Part shown: positions 1 through 5,162 of the stretch, in pieces
How the letters are laid out: the number at the start of each line of letters is the position of its first letter
Position numbering within the stretch: position 1 is the first letter of the stretch
Assembly: GCA_902766845.1 (NCBI GenBank)
Contig: CACXFD010000017.1
Coordinates: forward strand, 1 to 6,658
Direction: 5' to 3'
DNA from: an uncultured Lachnospiraceae bacterium
Lineage (GTDB): Bacteria; Bacillota; Clostridia; Lachnospirales; Lachnospiraceae
DNA: 6,658 bases
The notes under the pieces: generated by a model
What the model was told of the DNA's origin: nothing
Database searches by the model: none
Seen by the model: only the letters and a program-made list of their open reading frames with translations
Position numbers and translations under genes: made by a program

Positions 1-1
1 C

Positions 2-355
2 CCGGAGCTGCCGGAAGAGCTGAAGGGACGCGCGATGTACGAGCACATGCCGTTCCACACCCATGTGCGCGCGAATTATGACGACATGGTCCGCGTGGGC
101 ACCTACCTGGCGCAGAAGCACAACACCTGCAAGGGACCGAACGCGATCATCGTGCCGCTGCGCGGATATTCGCAGCAGAATAAAGAAGGCCGTACGCTGT
201 ATGACGCCCACGCCAATCAGGGCTTTACCGACGCGGTGAAGGCGCATAAGGCGGAGACGGTCGGATACATCGAAAAAGACATGCATATCAACGATCCGGA
301 GTTTGCGGAGGAGATCGTCAAGGCCTTCGAGGATCTGTACGCCCGGCGCGCGTAA
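2..355 (+). CDS. UPF0261 / Tm-1-like ATP-binding domain protein, C-terminal part (5' end outside window)
   Basis: The reading frame is open from the left edge to TAA at 353-355, giving 117 residues of a protein whose start lies upstream. Full-length members are about 400 residues, so roughly the last quarter is present. Recognisable family features are the segment YEHMPFHTHVRAN (His-rich, where relatives usually have HNP followed by RTT), the stretch IIVPLRGYSQQNKEG with its Pro-Leu-x-Gly turn, and the C-terminal DMHINDPEFAEEIV, a hallmark of the family. The family is named for the tomato Tm-1 antiviral protein, whose N-terminal half it resembles. In bacteria the biochemical role is not established, and it is often found with a TIM-barrel phosphoenolpyruvate-hydrolase-like partner. 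Here it precedes sugar-catabolic genes, so a metabolic role is plausible, but this is inference. Family assignment is fairly sure; function is not. Confidence 0.85.
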   Translation, partial: PELPEELKGRAMYEHMPFHTHVRANYDDMVRVGTYLAQKHNTCKGPNAIIVPLRGYSQQNKEGRTLYDAHANQGFTDAVKAHKAETVGYIEKDMHINDPEFAEEIVKAFEDLYARRA

Positions 356-396
356 GACGCCCTTGCGGGAGAACGGCTCGTGCCGGCTTCGGCGGG
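356..396 (+). repeat. Direct repeat, copy 1
   Basis: This starts immediately after the UPF0261 stop codon. It matches 529-569 at 39 of 41 positions; the first 25 nt are identical, and the differences are T381/C554 and T389/C562. T389/C562 falls in the loop of a small stem (382-385 pairing with 390-393), so the pairing is kept in both copies. Weaker similarity seems to continue for about 20 nt downstream of each copy, including a CGGGAG core. Confidence 0.8.
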
Positions 397-411
397 GACA
401 TGACGACTCGG

Positions 412-444
412 GAGCGGCCCGGCCGTCTCCCTCAGGGCCGGCTC
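412..444 (+). other. Imperfect hairpin in spacer
   Basis: GAGCGGCCC (412-420) can pair with GGGCC-GCTC (435-439 and 441-444) with one bulged G at 440 and a 14-nt loop. No T run follows. Because the sequence is so GC-rich, chance pairing is likely and a function is not shown. Confidence 0.4.
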
Positions 445-450
445 GCGCCT

Positions 451-500
451 CTGCGCGGCTGAGCGCAGCGGACGCTAACCTCGCGTGCCGCCTTGCGGCA
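451..500 (+). other. Two short perfect hairpins in spacer
   Basis: CTGCGC (451-456) pairs perfectly with GCGCAG (463-468) around a 6-nt loop. TGCCGC (486-491) pairs perfectly with GCGGCA (495-500) around the 3-nt loop CTT. The second lies at the head of the diverged third repeat module, at the same place as the weaker CCC/GGG pairing in the 41-nt repeat copies. Neither has a T tract. Confidence 0.4.
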
Positions 501-528
501 GCCCGCTCGCTAAGCGCCGGCGCGCCGC

Positions 529-569
529 GACGCCCTTGCGGGAGAACGGCTCGCGCCGGCTCCGGCGGG
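529..569 (+). repeat. Direct repeat, copy 2
   Basis: This is the second copy of the 41-nt repeat, 173 nt downstream of copy 1 and in the same orientation, ending about 70 nt before the aldolase start. A shorter diverged relative sharing the CTTGCGG core and a following GCTCG lies at about 484-525, which suggests a tandem family of modules rather than one duplication. Confidence 0.8.
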
Positions 570-621
570 AACGCGATGACCGGGAGGGCGGCAGACGGAC
601 CGGATGAAAACGAAAGACAGG

Positions 622-628
622 AAAGGAA
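622..628 (+). promoter_or_regulatory. Ribosome binding site deciding the aldolase start
   Basis: AAAGGAA lies 11 nt before ATG at 640. An upstream in-frame ATG at 604 would add 12 residues (MKTKDRKGTADR), and its nearest purine-rich site (GGGAGG, 582-587) is 16 nt away, which is too far. Family alignment also favours 640: key residues then fall at the same numbers as in E. coli FucA through residue 47. Confidence 0.55.
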
Positions 629-639
629 CAGCGGACAGA

Positions 640-1254
640 ATGGAAAAAGAGAAGATCTATGAACAGCTGGAGATCGCGGCGCACCGCGCGTACGCGCGCG
701 GGATCCAGACCGGCAACGGCGGGAACTGCTCGGCCCGGATGGAGGGCGGCATGATCGTGAAATCGTCGGGCGGATCGCTCGCGGACTGCAATAAAGAGGG
801 CGAGGGCTTTGTGGAGACCACGCTGGACGGAGAGGTCCTGTCCCCGTCCGGAAAGCCTACGCGGGAAGTCTTCCTGCACGGCCTGATGTATAAGATCGCC
901 GACGAGCTGGGCCTTTCCGTGGGAGGCGTCATGCACTGCCACAGCCCGTGGGCCATCAGCTGGTCCTACAGCAAAAAGGCGCTGCCGATGACGACGCTCC
1001 ACATGCAGCTGAAGGTCGGCTGCGACCTGCCGGTCGTGGATGTGAAGACCGCGTCGGTGCAGCCGGAGGACGAGCCGGCCATCCGCAAGCTGTTCGAAGA
1101 GAACCCGAAGCTGCCGGGCTTCATCCTGGTGGGCCACGGCGTGGTGGCGCTCGGGAAGGACATCCTGGCCGCGGAGCATATGGCGGAGCTGTTCGAAGAG
1201 ACCGCGCAGATCGCGATCACGAAGGCCGCCTGCGAGAAACTGGGAATCTATTGA
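640..1254 (+). CDS. Class II aldolase/adducin family protein (sugar-phosphate aldolase or decarboxylase type)
   Basis: This gives 204 residues from ATG 640, the usual size for the AraD/FucA/OtnC family of zinc enzymes, which cleave, epimerise or decarboxylate phosphorylated sugars and sugar acids in the cytoplasm. Visible features are a phosphate-loop-like segment GGNCSARM (27-34), S43-G44, the acidic catalytic position E76 in TREVFLH, the zinc pair H99 and H101 in MHCHSPW, and the third zinc ligand H166 in GHGVVALG. All three histidines are present, so an active metalloenzyme is likely. From remembered alignment to E. coli FucA, T26 is Asn, S72 is Arg (R75 here) and catalytic Tyr113 is probably His121, so it is unlikely to be a true fuculose-phosphate aldolase. 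A threonate/erythronate-pathway decarboxylase (OtnC-like) is one alternative. The dehydrogenase gene starts 43 nt downstream. Family call is firm; substrate is unknown. Confidence 0.88.
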   Translation: MEKEKIYEQLEIAAHRAYARGIQTGNGGNCSARMEGGMIVKSSGGSLADCNKEGEGFVETTLDGEVLSPSGKPTREVFLHGLMYKIADELGLSVGGVMHCHSPWAISWSYSKKALPMTTLHMQLKVGCDLPVVDVKTASVQPEDEPAIRKLFEENPKLPGFILVGHGVVALGKDILAAEHMAELFEETAQIAITKAACEKLGIY

Positions 1255-1297
1255 CCGCGGTACCGACAGGGGAAAAGAAAAGGGGGGTATACACGTT

Positions 1298-2332
1298 ATG
1301 GAAAAGATGATGAAAGTCGGCGTCCTGAAGGAGTTCGGGAAGCCCATCGTGATCGAGGAGCGGCCGGTCCCGAAGCCCGGCCCCGGTGAGGTCCTGATCA
1401 AGACCGTCGGCTGCGGCCTGTGCGGCTCGGACCTGCACATCCGGGACGGCAAGATCCCGACCGTGCCGCTGGGACTGATCCCCGGCCATGAGCCGGCCGG
1501 CATCATCGCCGAGCTCGGCGAGGGCGTGACGGACTGGAAGGTGGGCCAGCATGTGATCATCTCGATCGATATCACCTGCGGGACCTGCGACCTGTGCCGC
1601 AAGGGCGTGCCTCATCTGTGCCGCAACCGCGTGCGCATCGGCTTCGAGCGCAACGGCGGCTATGAAGAGTATTTCACCGTGCCCGAGATGTGCCTGCTTC
1701 CGATCCGCGAGGACATCCCGCTGGACGAGGCCTGCATCGTGACCGACGCGGTCGCGACGATGTATCATTCGATCGTGGACCGCGGCCAGGTCAAGGCCGG
1801 TGACCGCGTGCTGCTGTACGGCGCCGGCGCACTGGGCATCCAGGGCGTGCAGATCGCCAAGTATCTGGGCGCGGAGGTCTTCGTGAGCGGCCGTACCCAG
1901 GCGAAGCTGGACGTCTGCGCCCGGTTCGGCGCGGACCACTGCATCAACACCCGCGAGAAGGATCTGAACGAGGAGATCATGCGCCTGACGAACGGCGAGG
2001 GCATGGACGTGATCCTGGACCTGGTCGGCGTGGAGCGCAGCATCGACGAGCTGCTGAAGATCCTGCGGCCCGCGGGCATCCTCGTGGAGATCGGCTATAC
2101 GGCCAAGGAATTCTCGGTCAACTACATGGAGACCGTGGTCAAGGAGAAGGCCATCCTCGGCATCCGCGGCACCACCAAGGAAGGCCTCCGGGAGTGCATC
2201 CGCCTGCTCGAGGAAGGCGTCGTCACGCCGTATATCTACAAAAAGTATAAGCTGGAAGAGGTCAACGAAGCGCTGAAGAGCCTGGAGGAGTTCTCCAGCA
2301 TCGGCCGGTCCGTGATCTCGTTCGAAGCGTAA
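1298..2332 (+). CDS. Zinc-dependent medium-chain alcohol/polyol dehydrogenase
   Basis: This gives 344 residues, a normal length for the MDR zinc alcohol dehydrogenase family (sorbitol, threonine and related dehydrogenases), which oxidise an alcohol to a ketone or aldehyde with NAD(P)+. A GroES-like domain at the N-terminus carries the catalytic zinc ligands C42 (GLCGSD) and H64-E65 (GHEPAG). The structural zinc set C94, C97, C100 and C108 has the classical CX2CX2CX7C spacing. The Rossmann fold has GAGALG at 175-180. After the second strand the sequence is VFVSGRTQAKL, with S197-G198-R199 where NAD-specific enzymes usually carry Asp, which could favour NADP(H). A strong GGGGGG run (1282-1287) lies 10 nt before ATG 1298; ATGs at codons 4 and 5 are possible alternatives. 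It probably supplies the redox step of the catabolic cassette. The substrate cannot be assigned. Confidence 0.92.
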   Translation: MEKMMKVGVLKEFGKPIVIEERPVPKPGPGEVLIKTVGCGLCGSDLHIRDGKIPTVPLGLIPGHEPAGIIAELGEGVTDWKVGQHVIISIDITCGTCDLCRKGVPHLCRNRVRIGFERNGGYEEYFTVPEMCLLPIREDIPLDEACIVTDAVATMYHSIVDRGQVKAGDRVLLYGAGALGIQGVQIAKYLGAEVFVSGRTQAKLDVCARFGADHCINTREKDLNEEIMRLTNGEGMDVILDLVGVERSIDELLKILRPAGILVEIGYTAKEFSVNYMETVVKEKAILGIRGTTKEGLRECIRLLEEGVVTPYIYKKYKLEEVNEALKSLEEFSSIGRSVISFEA

Positions 2333-2359
2333 GAAGCGCCGCGGAAAGGAAGACCTGTC

Positions 2360-3220
2360 ATGACCCTTCCGAAGATCGCGTCGCCCACCTATCTGTTTCG
2401 AAACGAAGCGCCGAAGGACCTGCCCGAGATCCTGCCGCGCCTTGCGCAGATCGGGTTCGACGGCGTGGAGCTGTGCACGTTCTTTGACTGGGACGCTGCG
2501 GAGATCCGCCGCATGCTGACCGAGACCGGGCTGGAGGCGGCCGGCGACAACTGGCCCGTTTACGATCTGATGGAGCATCCTGAGGAAGTCGTGGAGTGGC
2601 ACCGGCAGATCGGGGCGTACAGCCTGACGCCGTCGAAGTTCCGCGAGGAGCATCAGCCCGGCGGGGAGTACTTCGACGAGGCCAAAGAATGGTTCGCGCG
2701 CCTCGGCGCGCTGTGCCGGCAGGCAGGGATCCGGCTGCTGTACCACAACCACTTCGGCGAGCTGCGCCGGAAGACCGCGGACGGGACCGAGATCCTCGAA
2801 GCGCTGATGGACAGCGTGCCCGCGCAGGACCTGGGCCTGCAGCCGGACCTCGGCTGGATCCAGATCGGAGGCGGGGATCCGCTGCGGTATCTGGCGAAGT
2901 ACCGGGACCGCTGCTCGATGGTGCATTTCAAGGATTTCTACGCCTCGGACATGGATAAGATCGGGGATCCGTTCGATCTCGAAGGCCGCCGCGGCGGCCC
3001 GGAGCGCGGACATTTCGAATTCCGGCCCACCGGCTACGGCATCTCCAACATTGCCGCGCAGGTGCCGTACGTGCTGGCCTGCCGGCCCGCCTGGGTCGTG
3101 ACCTGTCAGGACACGGTCTACGGACGCAGCCGGTACGATGATCTGGCCGCGGGCCTTGACTGCCTGCGCCGCCACTTGGCGCTGTACGCGCAGAGCGAAA
3201 CAGACGTCGACGGACACTGA
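2360..3220 (+). CDS. TIM-barrel sugar isomerase/epimerase-like protein (AP endonuclease 2 / xylose isomerase-like fold)
   Basis: This gives 286 residues, typical for cytoplasmic sugar phosphate isomerase/epimerase-family proteins (IolE, IolI, YcjR and hydroxypyruvate isomerase relatives). Family landmarks in order are GFDGVEL (32-38) at the second strand, LYHNHFGEL (127-135), LQPDLGWIQIGGGDP (160-174), the metal/active-site motif VHFKD (188-192), and a late Glu in HFEFRPTGYG (E220), followed by CQD where relatives have EQD. Likely metal ligands are E134 or H129/H131, D163, H189 and E220, from family knowledge. A good Shine-Dalgarno (AAGGAAG, 2346-2352) sits 7 nt before ATG 2360, and the gap from the dehydrogenase is only 27 nt. 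In context it would isomerise or epimerise the keto product of the dehydrogenase or the substrate of the aldolase. The family also includes hydrolases, dehydratases and C-glycoside-cleaving enzymes, so isomerase activity is not proven. Confidence 0.85.
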   Translation: MTLPKIASPTYLFRNEAPKDLPEILPRLAQIGFDGVELCTFFDWDAAEIRRMLTETGLEAAGDNWPVYDLMEHPEEVVEWHRQIGAYSLTPSKFREEHQPGGEYFDEAKEWFARLGALCRQAGIRLLYHNHFGELRRKTADGTEILEALMDSVPAQDLGLQPDLGWIQIGGGDPLRYLAKYRDRCSMVHFKDFYASDMDKIGDPFDLEGRRGGPERGHFEFRPTGYGISNIAAQVPYVLACRPAWVVTCQDTVYGRSRYDDLAAGLDCLRRHLALYAQSETDVDGH

Positions 3221-3239
3221 ACCAAAAAGGAGACTCGTC

Positions 3240-3740
3240 ATGAGCGAAAAGAAGTTCGTATTCCGCAACATCGAAGACTCCCCGTTCTACACGGTGGACA
3301 AGTGCGCGGGCGGCAGCGGCCGCATCCGCAACATCACGCTGCTCGGCGACGAGGCGATGATGCCGGTCCCGGAGGGACAGCGCCATCTGGACGATTCGGA
3401 CAGCTTTGACTACGTCCATCTGACGGAGCTGCCGGTGGGCGCCTGGATCGGAGAGCATCCGCATGAGGGCAACGAGCAGTTCTATCTGATCGTCGAGGGT
3501 GAAGGCGAGGTCACGCTCTGCGGCGAGACGTTCCCGGTCAAGCCGTGGTCCATCGCGATGATCAAGAGCGGCGGATCGCACGGCATCCGCAACACCGGAA
3601 ACGTGCCGCTCAAGTACCTGTGCGTGCAGACGCAGCTGTCGCTGCAGGCCACGCAGGCCTACGTCGGCGAGAAGCTTGAGGAGTTCGAAGCCAGAAAGAA
3701 GGCCATGCTGGGCCTCGAGGGCGATACGTTTGCCAACTGA
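3240..3740 (+). CDS. Cupin domain-containing protein
   Basis: This gives 166 residues with one double-stranded beta-helix (cupin) domain. Motif 1 is GAWIGEHPHEGNEQFYLIVEG (G67 to G87), giving metal ligands H73 and H75 and then E79 or Q80; motif 2 supplies H114 in SGGSHGIRNTGN. If Q80 rather than E79 points at the metal, the ligand set is His-His-Gln-His, as known for the uronate-pathway cupin KdgF. The start at 3240 is set by AAGGAG (3227-3232) 7 nt upstream and lies 19 nt after the isomerase stop; an in-frame ATG at 3138 lies inside the isomerase gene and has no support. The C-terminal tail (about 135-166) is helical and charged. Small cupins in sugar operons often act as isomerases, ring-opening enzymes or lyases; here the activity is unknown. 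It is the last gene before the terminator. Confidence 0.87.
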   Translation: MSEKKFVFRNIEDSPFYTVDKCAGGSGRIRNITLLGDEAMMPVPEGQRHLDDSDSFDYVHLTELPVGAWIGEHPHEGNEQFYLIVEGEGEVTLCGETFPVKPWSIAMIKSGGSHGIRNTGNVPLKYLCVQTQLSLQATQAYVGEKLEEFEARKKAMLGLEGDTFAN

Positions 3741-3763
3741 CCTCGTGACATGAGTCCATGAGC

Positions 3764-3797
3764 GCGGGCCGGCCGTTCGGGCCGGCCCGCATTTTTT
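3764..3797 (+). terminator. Strong Rho-independent terminator
   Basis: A perfect 11-bp GC stem pairs 3764-3774 with 3780-3790 around the 5-nt loop GTTCG. It is followed by A and then six T (3792-3797). It lies 23 nt after the cupin stop and ends the catabolic unit. The reverse strand lacks a T run on the other side, so it looks unidirectional. Confidence 0.93.
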
Positions 3798-3820
3798 CAT
3801 AGCCAAACGGCCGGCCGGTG

Positions 3821-3829
3821 TGCTATCAT
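3821..3829 (+). promoter_or_regulatory. Candidate extended -10 promoter for the exporter genes
   Basis: TGCTATCAT matches the extended -10 consensus TGnTATAAT with one mismatch in the hexamer. The -35 region at the right spacing (AGCCAA, about 3801-3806) is weak, which an extended -10 can compensate for. Transcription would begin near 3836, giving a leader of about 104 nt before the ATG at 3940. Its position just after the terminator is what one expects for a new transcription unit. Confidence 0.5.
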
Positions 3830-3874
3830 GAACGAAAAGACAGGCCGCGTCCTCGAAACGGCCGGCCTCACGGC

Positions 3875-3903
3875 AGCCGCCGCGGCCGCGGCTTTGGAGC
3901 CGC
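3875..3903 (+). other. Mutually exclusive hairpins in the exporter leader
   Basis: GCGGCT (3888-3893) can pair either with the upstream AGCCGC (3875-3880, 7-nt loop) or with the identical downstream AGCCGC (3898-3903, loop TTGG). The two stems cannot form together, as in attenuator-type leaders. A perfect 14-nt palindrome (3879-3892) overlaps them. No T tract follows, so any effect would be on translation or RNA stability rather than simple termination. The high GC content makes chance pairing quite possible. Confidence 0.35.
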
Positions 3904-3939
3904 ACGGCTTCTGAAACACGGATCAACGGGAACAGAACG

Positions 3940-4704
3940 ATGAAAGAACTCGAACAGGTACTGGACCTGACCGTCCATCTCGGAAAGCAGATGATGGCGT
4001 CGGGCCAGAATACAGAGCGGGCCGAGGAGCTGCTGCGGCAGATCTGCGGCGCTTACCGTCTGCGCGACGTGACCGTGCGCGTGCAGAGCGGACTGGTGGC
4101 CGTCAGCGCCCGCAACGAAGCGCGGGAATACGCGAGCCGGGAGACCGCGGTCGCGGGCGCCGGAATCGATCTGACCCGGCTGTGCCGCCTCGAAGCGCTG
4201 GCGGAACGGATCGTGCGAGAGACGCCCGCGCCCGGGACGCTCCAGCCGATGCTCTGGGAAGCCAAGGCCGGCCGGACCTGGCCGCCCGCCGCCATGGCGC
4301 TGGGCCAGGCCGTCGGCATCGGAGCCATCGCGCTGCTGCTGGGCGGCGGACTCTGGGATACGCTGCTTTCCGCCGCGCTGACCTTCGGGCTGTTCTGGCT
4401 GCGCCGGGCTCTGGCGCAGGTGCGCCTGGAGCGGATGCTCGTCAATACGGTCTCGATGCTGCTGACCGCGCTGATCGCGGAAGGAGCGCAGGCAGGCGGC
4501 CTTCCGGCCGACGCGGCGCGGATCATCTCCGCGGTCTGCATCATCCTGGTGCCCGGCATCGGCCTCGTGAACGCGACGCGCAACCTCTTGTGCGGACAGG
4601 AGCAGAACGGCGTGATCCAGCTGGTCAAGGCGCTGCTCGAAACGCTCGCGCTGGCCGCGGGCGCGTGGCTGGGCACGTGGATCATCGGAGGGCTGGGACT
4701 ATGA
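3940..4704 (+). CDS. Threonine/serine exporter (ThrE) family, N-terminal-type subunit (YjjP-like)
   Basis: This gives 254 residues, the size of the first half of the ThrE carrier when it is split over two genes (the YjjP/DUF1212 half). The soluble N-terminal region (1-110) has the family pattern LGKQMMASGQNTERAEELL (14-32), then a putative beta region around 43-57. Hydrophobic segments at about 116-135, 138-155, 168-182, 192-213 and 228-250 suggest five membrane spans. VPGIGLVNATRNLLCGQEQNG (204-224) is the family's conserved PGI-x-x-x-N-x-x-R-[DN]-[LI] segment. It would act in the inner membrane with the next gene product. Known relatives export threonine/serine (ThrE) or, in E. coli YjjPB, succinate. 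The ribosome site is modest (GGGAA, 3928-3932, 7 nt upstream). The last four bases overlap the next start (ATGA). Confidence 0.9.
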   Translation: MKELEQVLDLTVHLGKQMMASGQNTERAEELLRQICGAYRLRDVTVRVQSGLVAVSARNEAREYASRETAVAGAGIDLTRLCRLEALAERIVRETPAPGTLQPMLWEAKAGRTWPPAAMALGQAVGIGAIALLLGGGLWDTLLSAALTFGLFWLRRALAQVRLERMLVNTVSMLLTALIAEGAQAGGLPADAARIISAVCIILVPGIGLVNATRNLLCGQEQNGVIQLVKALLETLALAAGAWLGTWIIGGLGL

Positions 4705-5162
4705 ACGACGCGGTACGGATCCTTCTGTCCGCCGTATCCGCGGCGGGCATCAGCCTGGCTTTCCGGGTCCGGAAACGGGACCTGTGGCTGGCCGCCCTGT
4801 GCGGCGGCTTAACGCGCGCGGTGCTGATCGGCCTGACCGCGGCCGGCCTGCCGCGCCTTGCGACCGTGATCCTGGCTGCGGGGCTCGCCTCGCTCCTCGG
4901 ACAGATCCTGTCCCAGGTGCGCCGCGTCCCGCCCAACTATTTCATCTACCCGGCCATCCTGCCGATGCTGCCGGGCGGCCAGCTGTATCAGACGATGGCG
5001 GCCCTGACCGCGCGGGATACGGCCGGCTTTCTCCGCAGCGGGTCCCAGACGCTCGTGACGGTGCTGGGCATGAGCATCGGCTTCGTGCTGAGCTCGACCG
5101 CCGTGTATTACGCGGAGACGCTGCGGCGCCGCGCCACACAGGAAGGAGAGGAGAACGCGTGA
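4701..5162 (+). CDS. Threonine/serine exporter family, C-terminal-type subunit (YjjB-like, DUF3815)
   Basis: This gives 153 residues from the ATG at 4701, which overlaps the upstream stop as ATGA; GGAGGG (4687-4692) lies 8 nt before it. An upstream in-frame start at 4182 would lie within the preceding gene and give an Arg/Ala/Gly-rich non-protein-like extension, so it is rejected. Hydrophobic segments are at about 4-21, 28-49, 52-71, 79-101 and 115-137. The stretch PPNYFIYPAILPMLPGGQLYQTM (77-99), with its LPGG turn, is the hallmark of this half, and a short charged tail follows. It should pair with the preceding protein to form the complete ten-helix ThrE-type exporter. The overlapping start points to translational coupling and fixed stoichiometry. 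The stop overlaps the next GTG start (GTGA). Confidence 0.88.
   Translation: MNDAVRILLSAVSAAGISLAFRVRKRDLWLAALCGGLTRAVLIGLTAAGLPRLATVILAAGLASLLGQILSQVRRVPPNYFIYPAILPMLPGGQLYQTMAALTARDTAGFLRSGSQTLVTVLGMSIGFVLSSTAVYYAETLRRRATQEGEENA
5143..5153 (+). promoter_or_regulatory. Ribosome binding site supporting a GTG start for the ABC exporter
   Basis: AAGGAGAGGAG contains two overlapping Shine-Dalgarno cores, ending 10 and 5 nt before GTG 5159. The next in-frame ATG (about 5255) would remove the N-terminal region and the start of the first membrane helix, so GTG is preferred. Confidence 0.7.

Larger units (their letters stand above)
356..639. other. GC-rich intergenic spacer with repeat modules and hairpins
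   Basis: This 284-nt gap lies between the UPF0261 gene and the aldolase gene. It is much longer than the 19-43 nt gaps between the following four genes. No convincing gene lies in it; open frames crossing it are low-complexity Arg/Ala/Gly-rich translations of GC-rich DNA. It holds a near-perfect direct repeat (356-396 and 529-569), a diverged third module near 484-525, and several short perfect stems (412-444, 451-468, 486-500). None of the stems is followed by a T tract, so I do not call a terminator. I see no good -10/-35 pair. It may be a non-coding repeat element inserted within an operon, or a boundary between two transcription units. Confidence 0.6.

Noticed and set aside
412..500. Intrinsic terminator after the UPF0261 gene
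   Set aside because: Several stable stems are present but none is followed by a T-rich tract, so simple Rho-independent termination is not supported.
356..570. CRISPR array or tRNA/attachment site in the spacer
   Set aside because: There are only two near-identical copies at a 173-nt interval with no regular spacers, no tRNA-like cloverleaf, and no integrase or cas gene nearby.
303..662. Open frame across the intergenic spacer on the + strand
   Set aside because: It overlaps the end of the UPF0261 gene, translates the repeats as Arg/Ala/Gly-rich sequence, and has no ribosome site or homology I recognise.
475..1602. Antisense open frame of 375 codons covering the spacer and the aldolase
   Set aside because: It runs through the repeat region and opposite a recognisable zinc aldolase; its composition is Arg/Ser/Pro-rich and it lacks a domain.
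1217..3271. Very long antisense open frame (684 codons) opposite the dehydrogenase and isomerase genes
   Set aside because: It is a GC-rich shadow frame: low-complexity His/Arg/Ala/Asp-rich translation, no family motifs, while the + strand carries well-conserved enzymes across the same region.
3828..3914. 28-codon frame in the exporter leader (MNEKTGRVLETAG..., with a run of seven Ala)
   Set aside because: Its ATG overlaps the proposed -10 element, so it would lie upstream of the transcript start, and it has no Shine-Dalgarno site. It would matter only if transcription starts further upstream.
4182..4700. N-terminal extension of the second ThrE-type subunit
   Set aside because: The extension is the shifted frame of the first subunit and is Arg/Ala/Gly-rich. 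The ATG at 4701 has a good ribosome site and gives the family's normal length.
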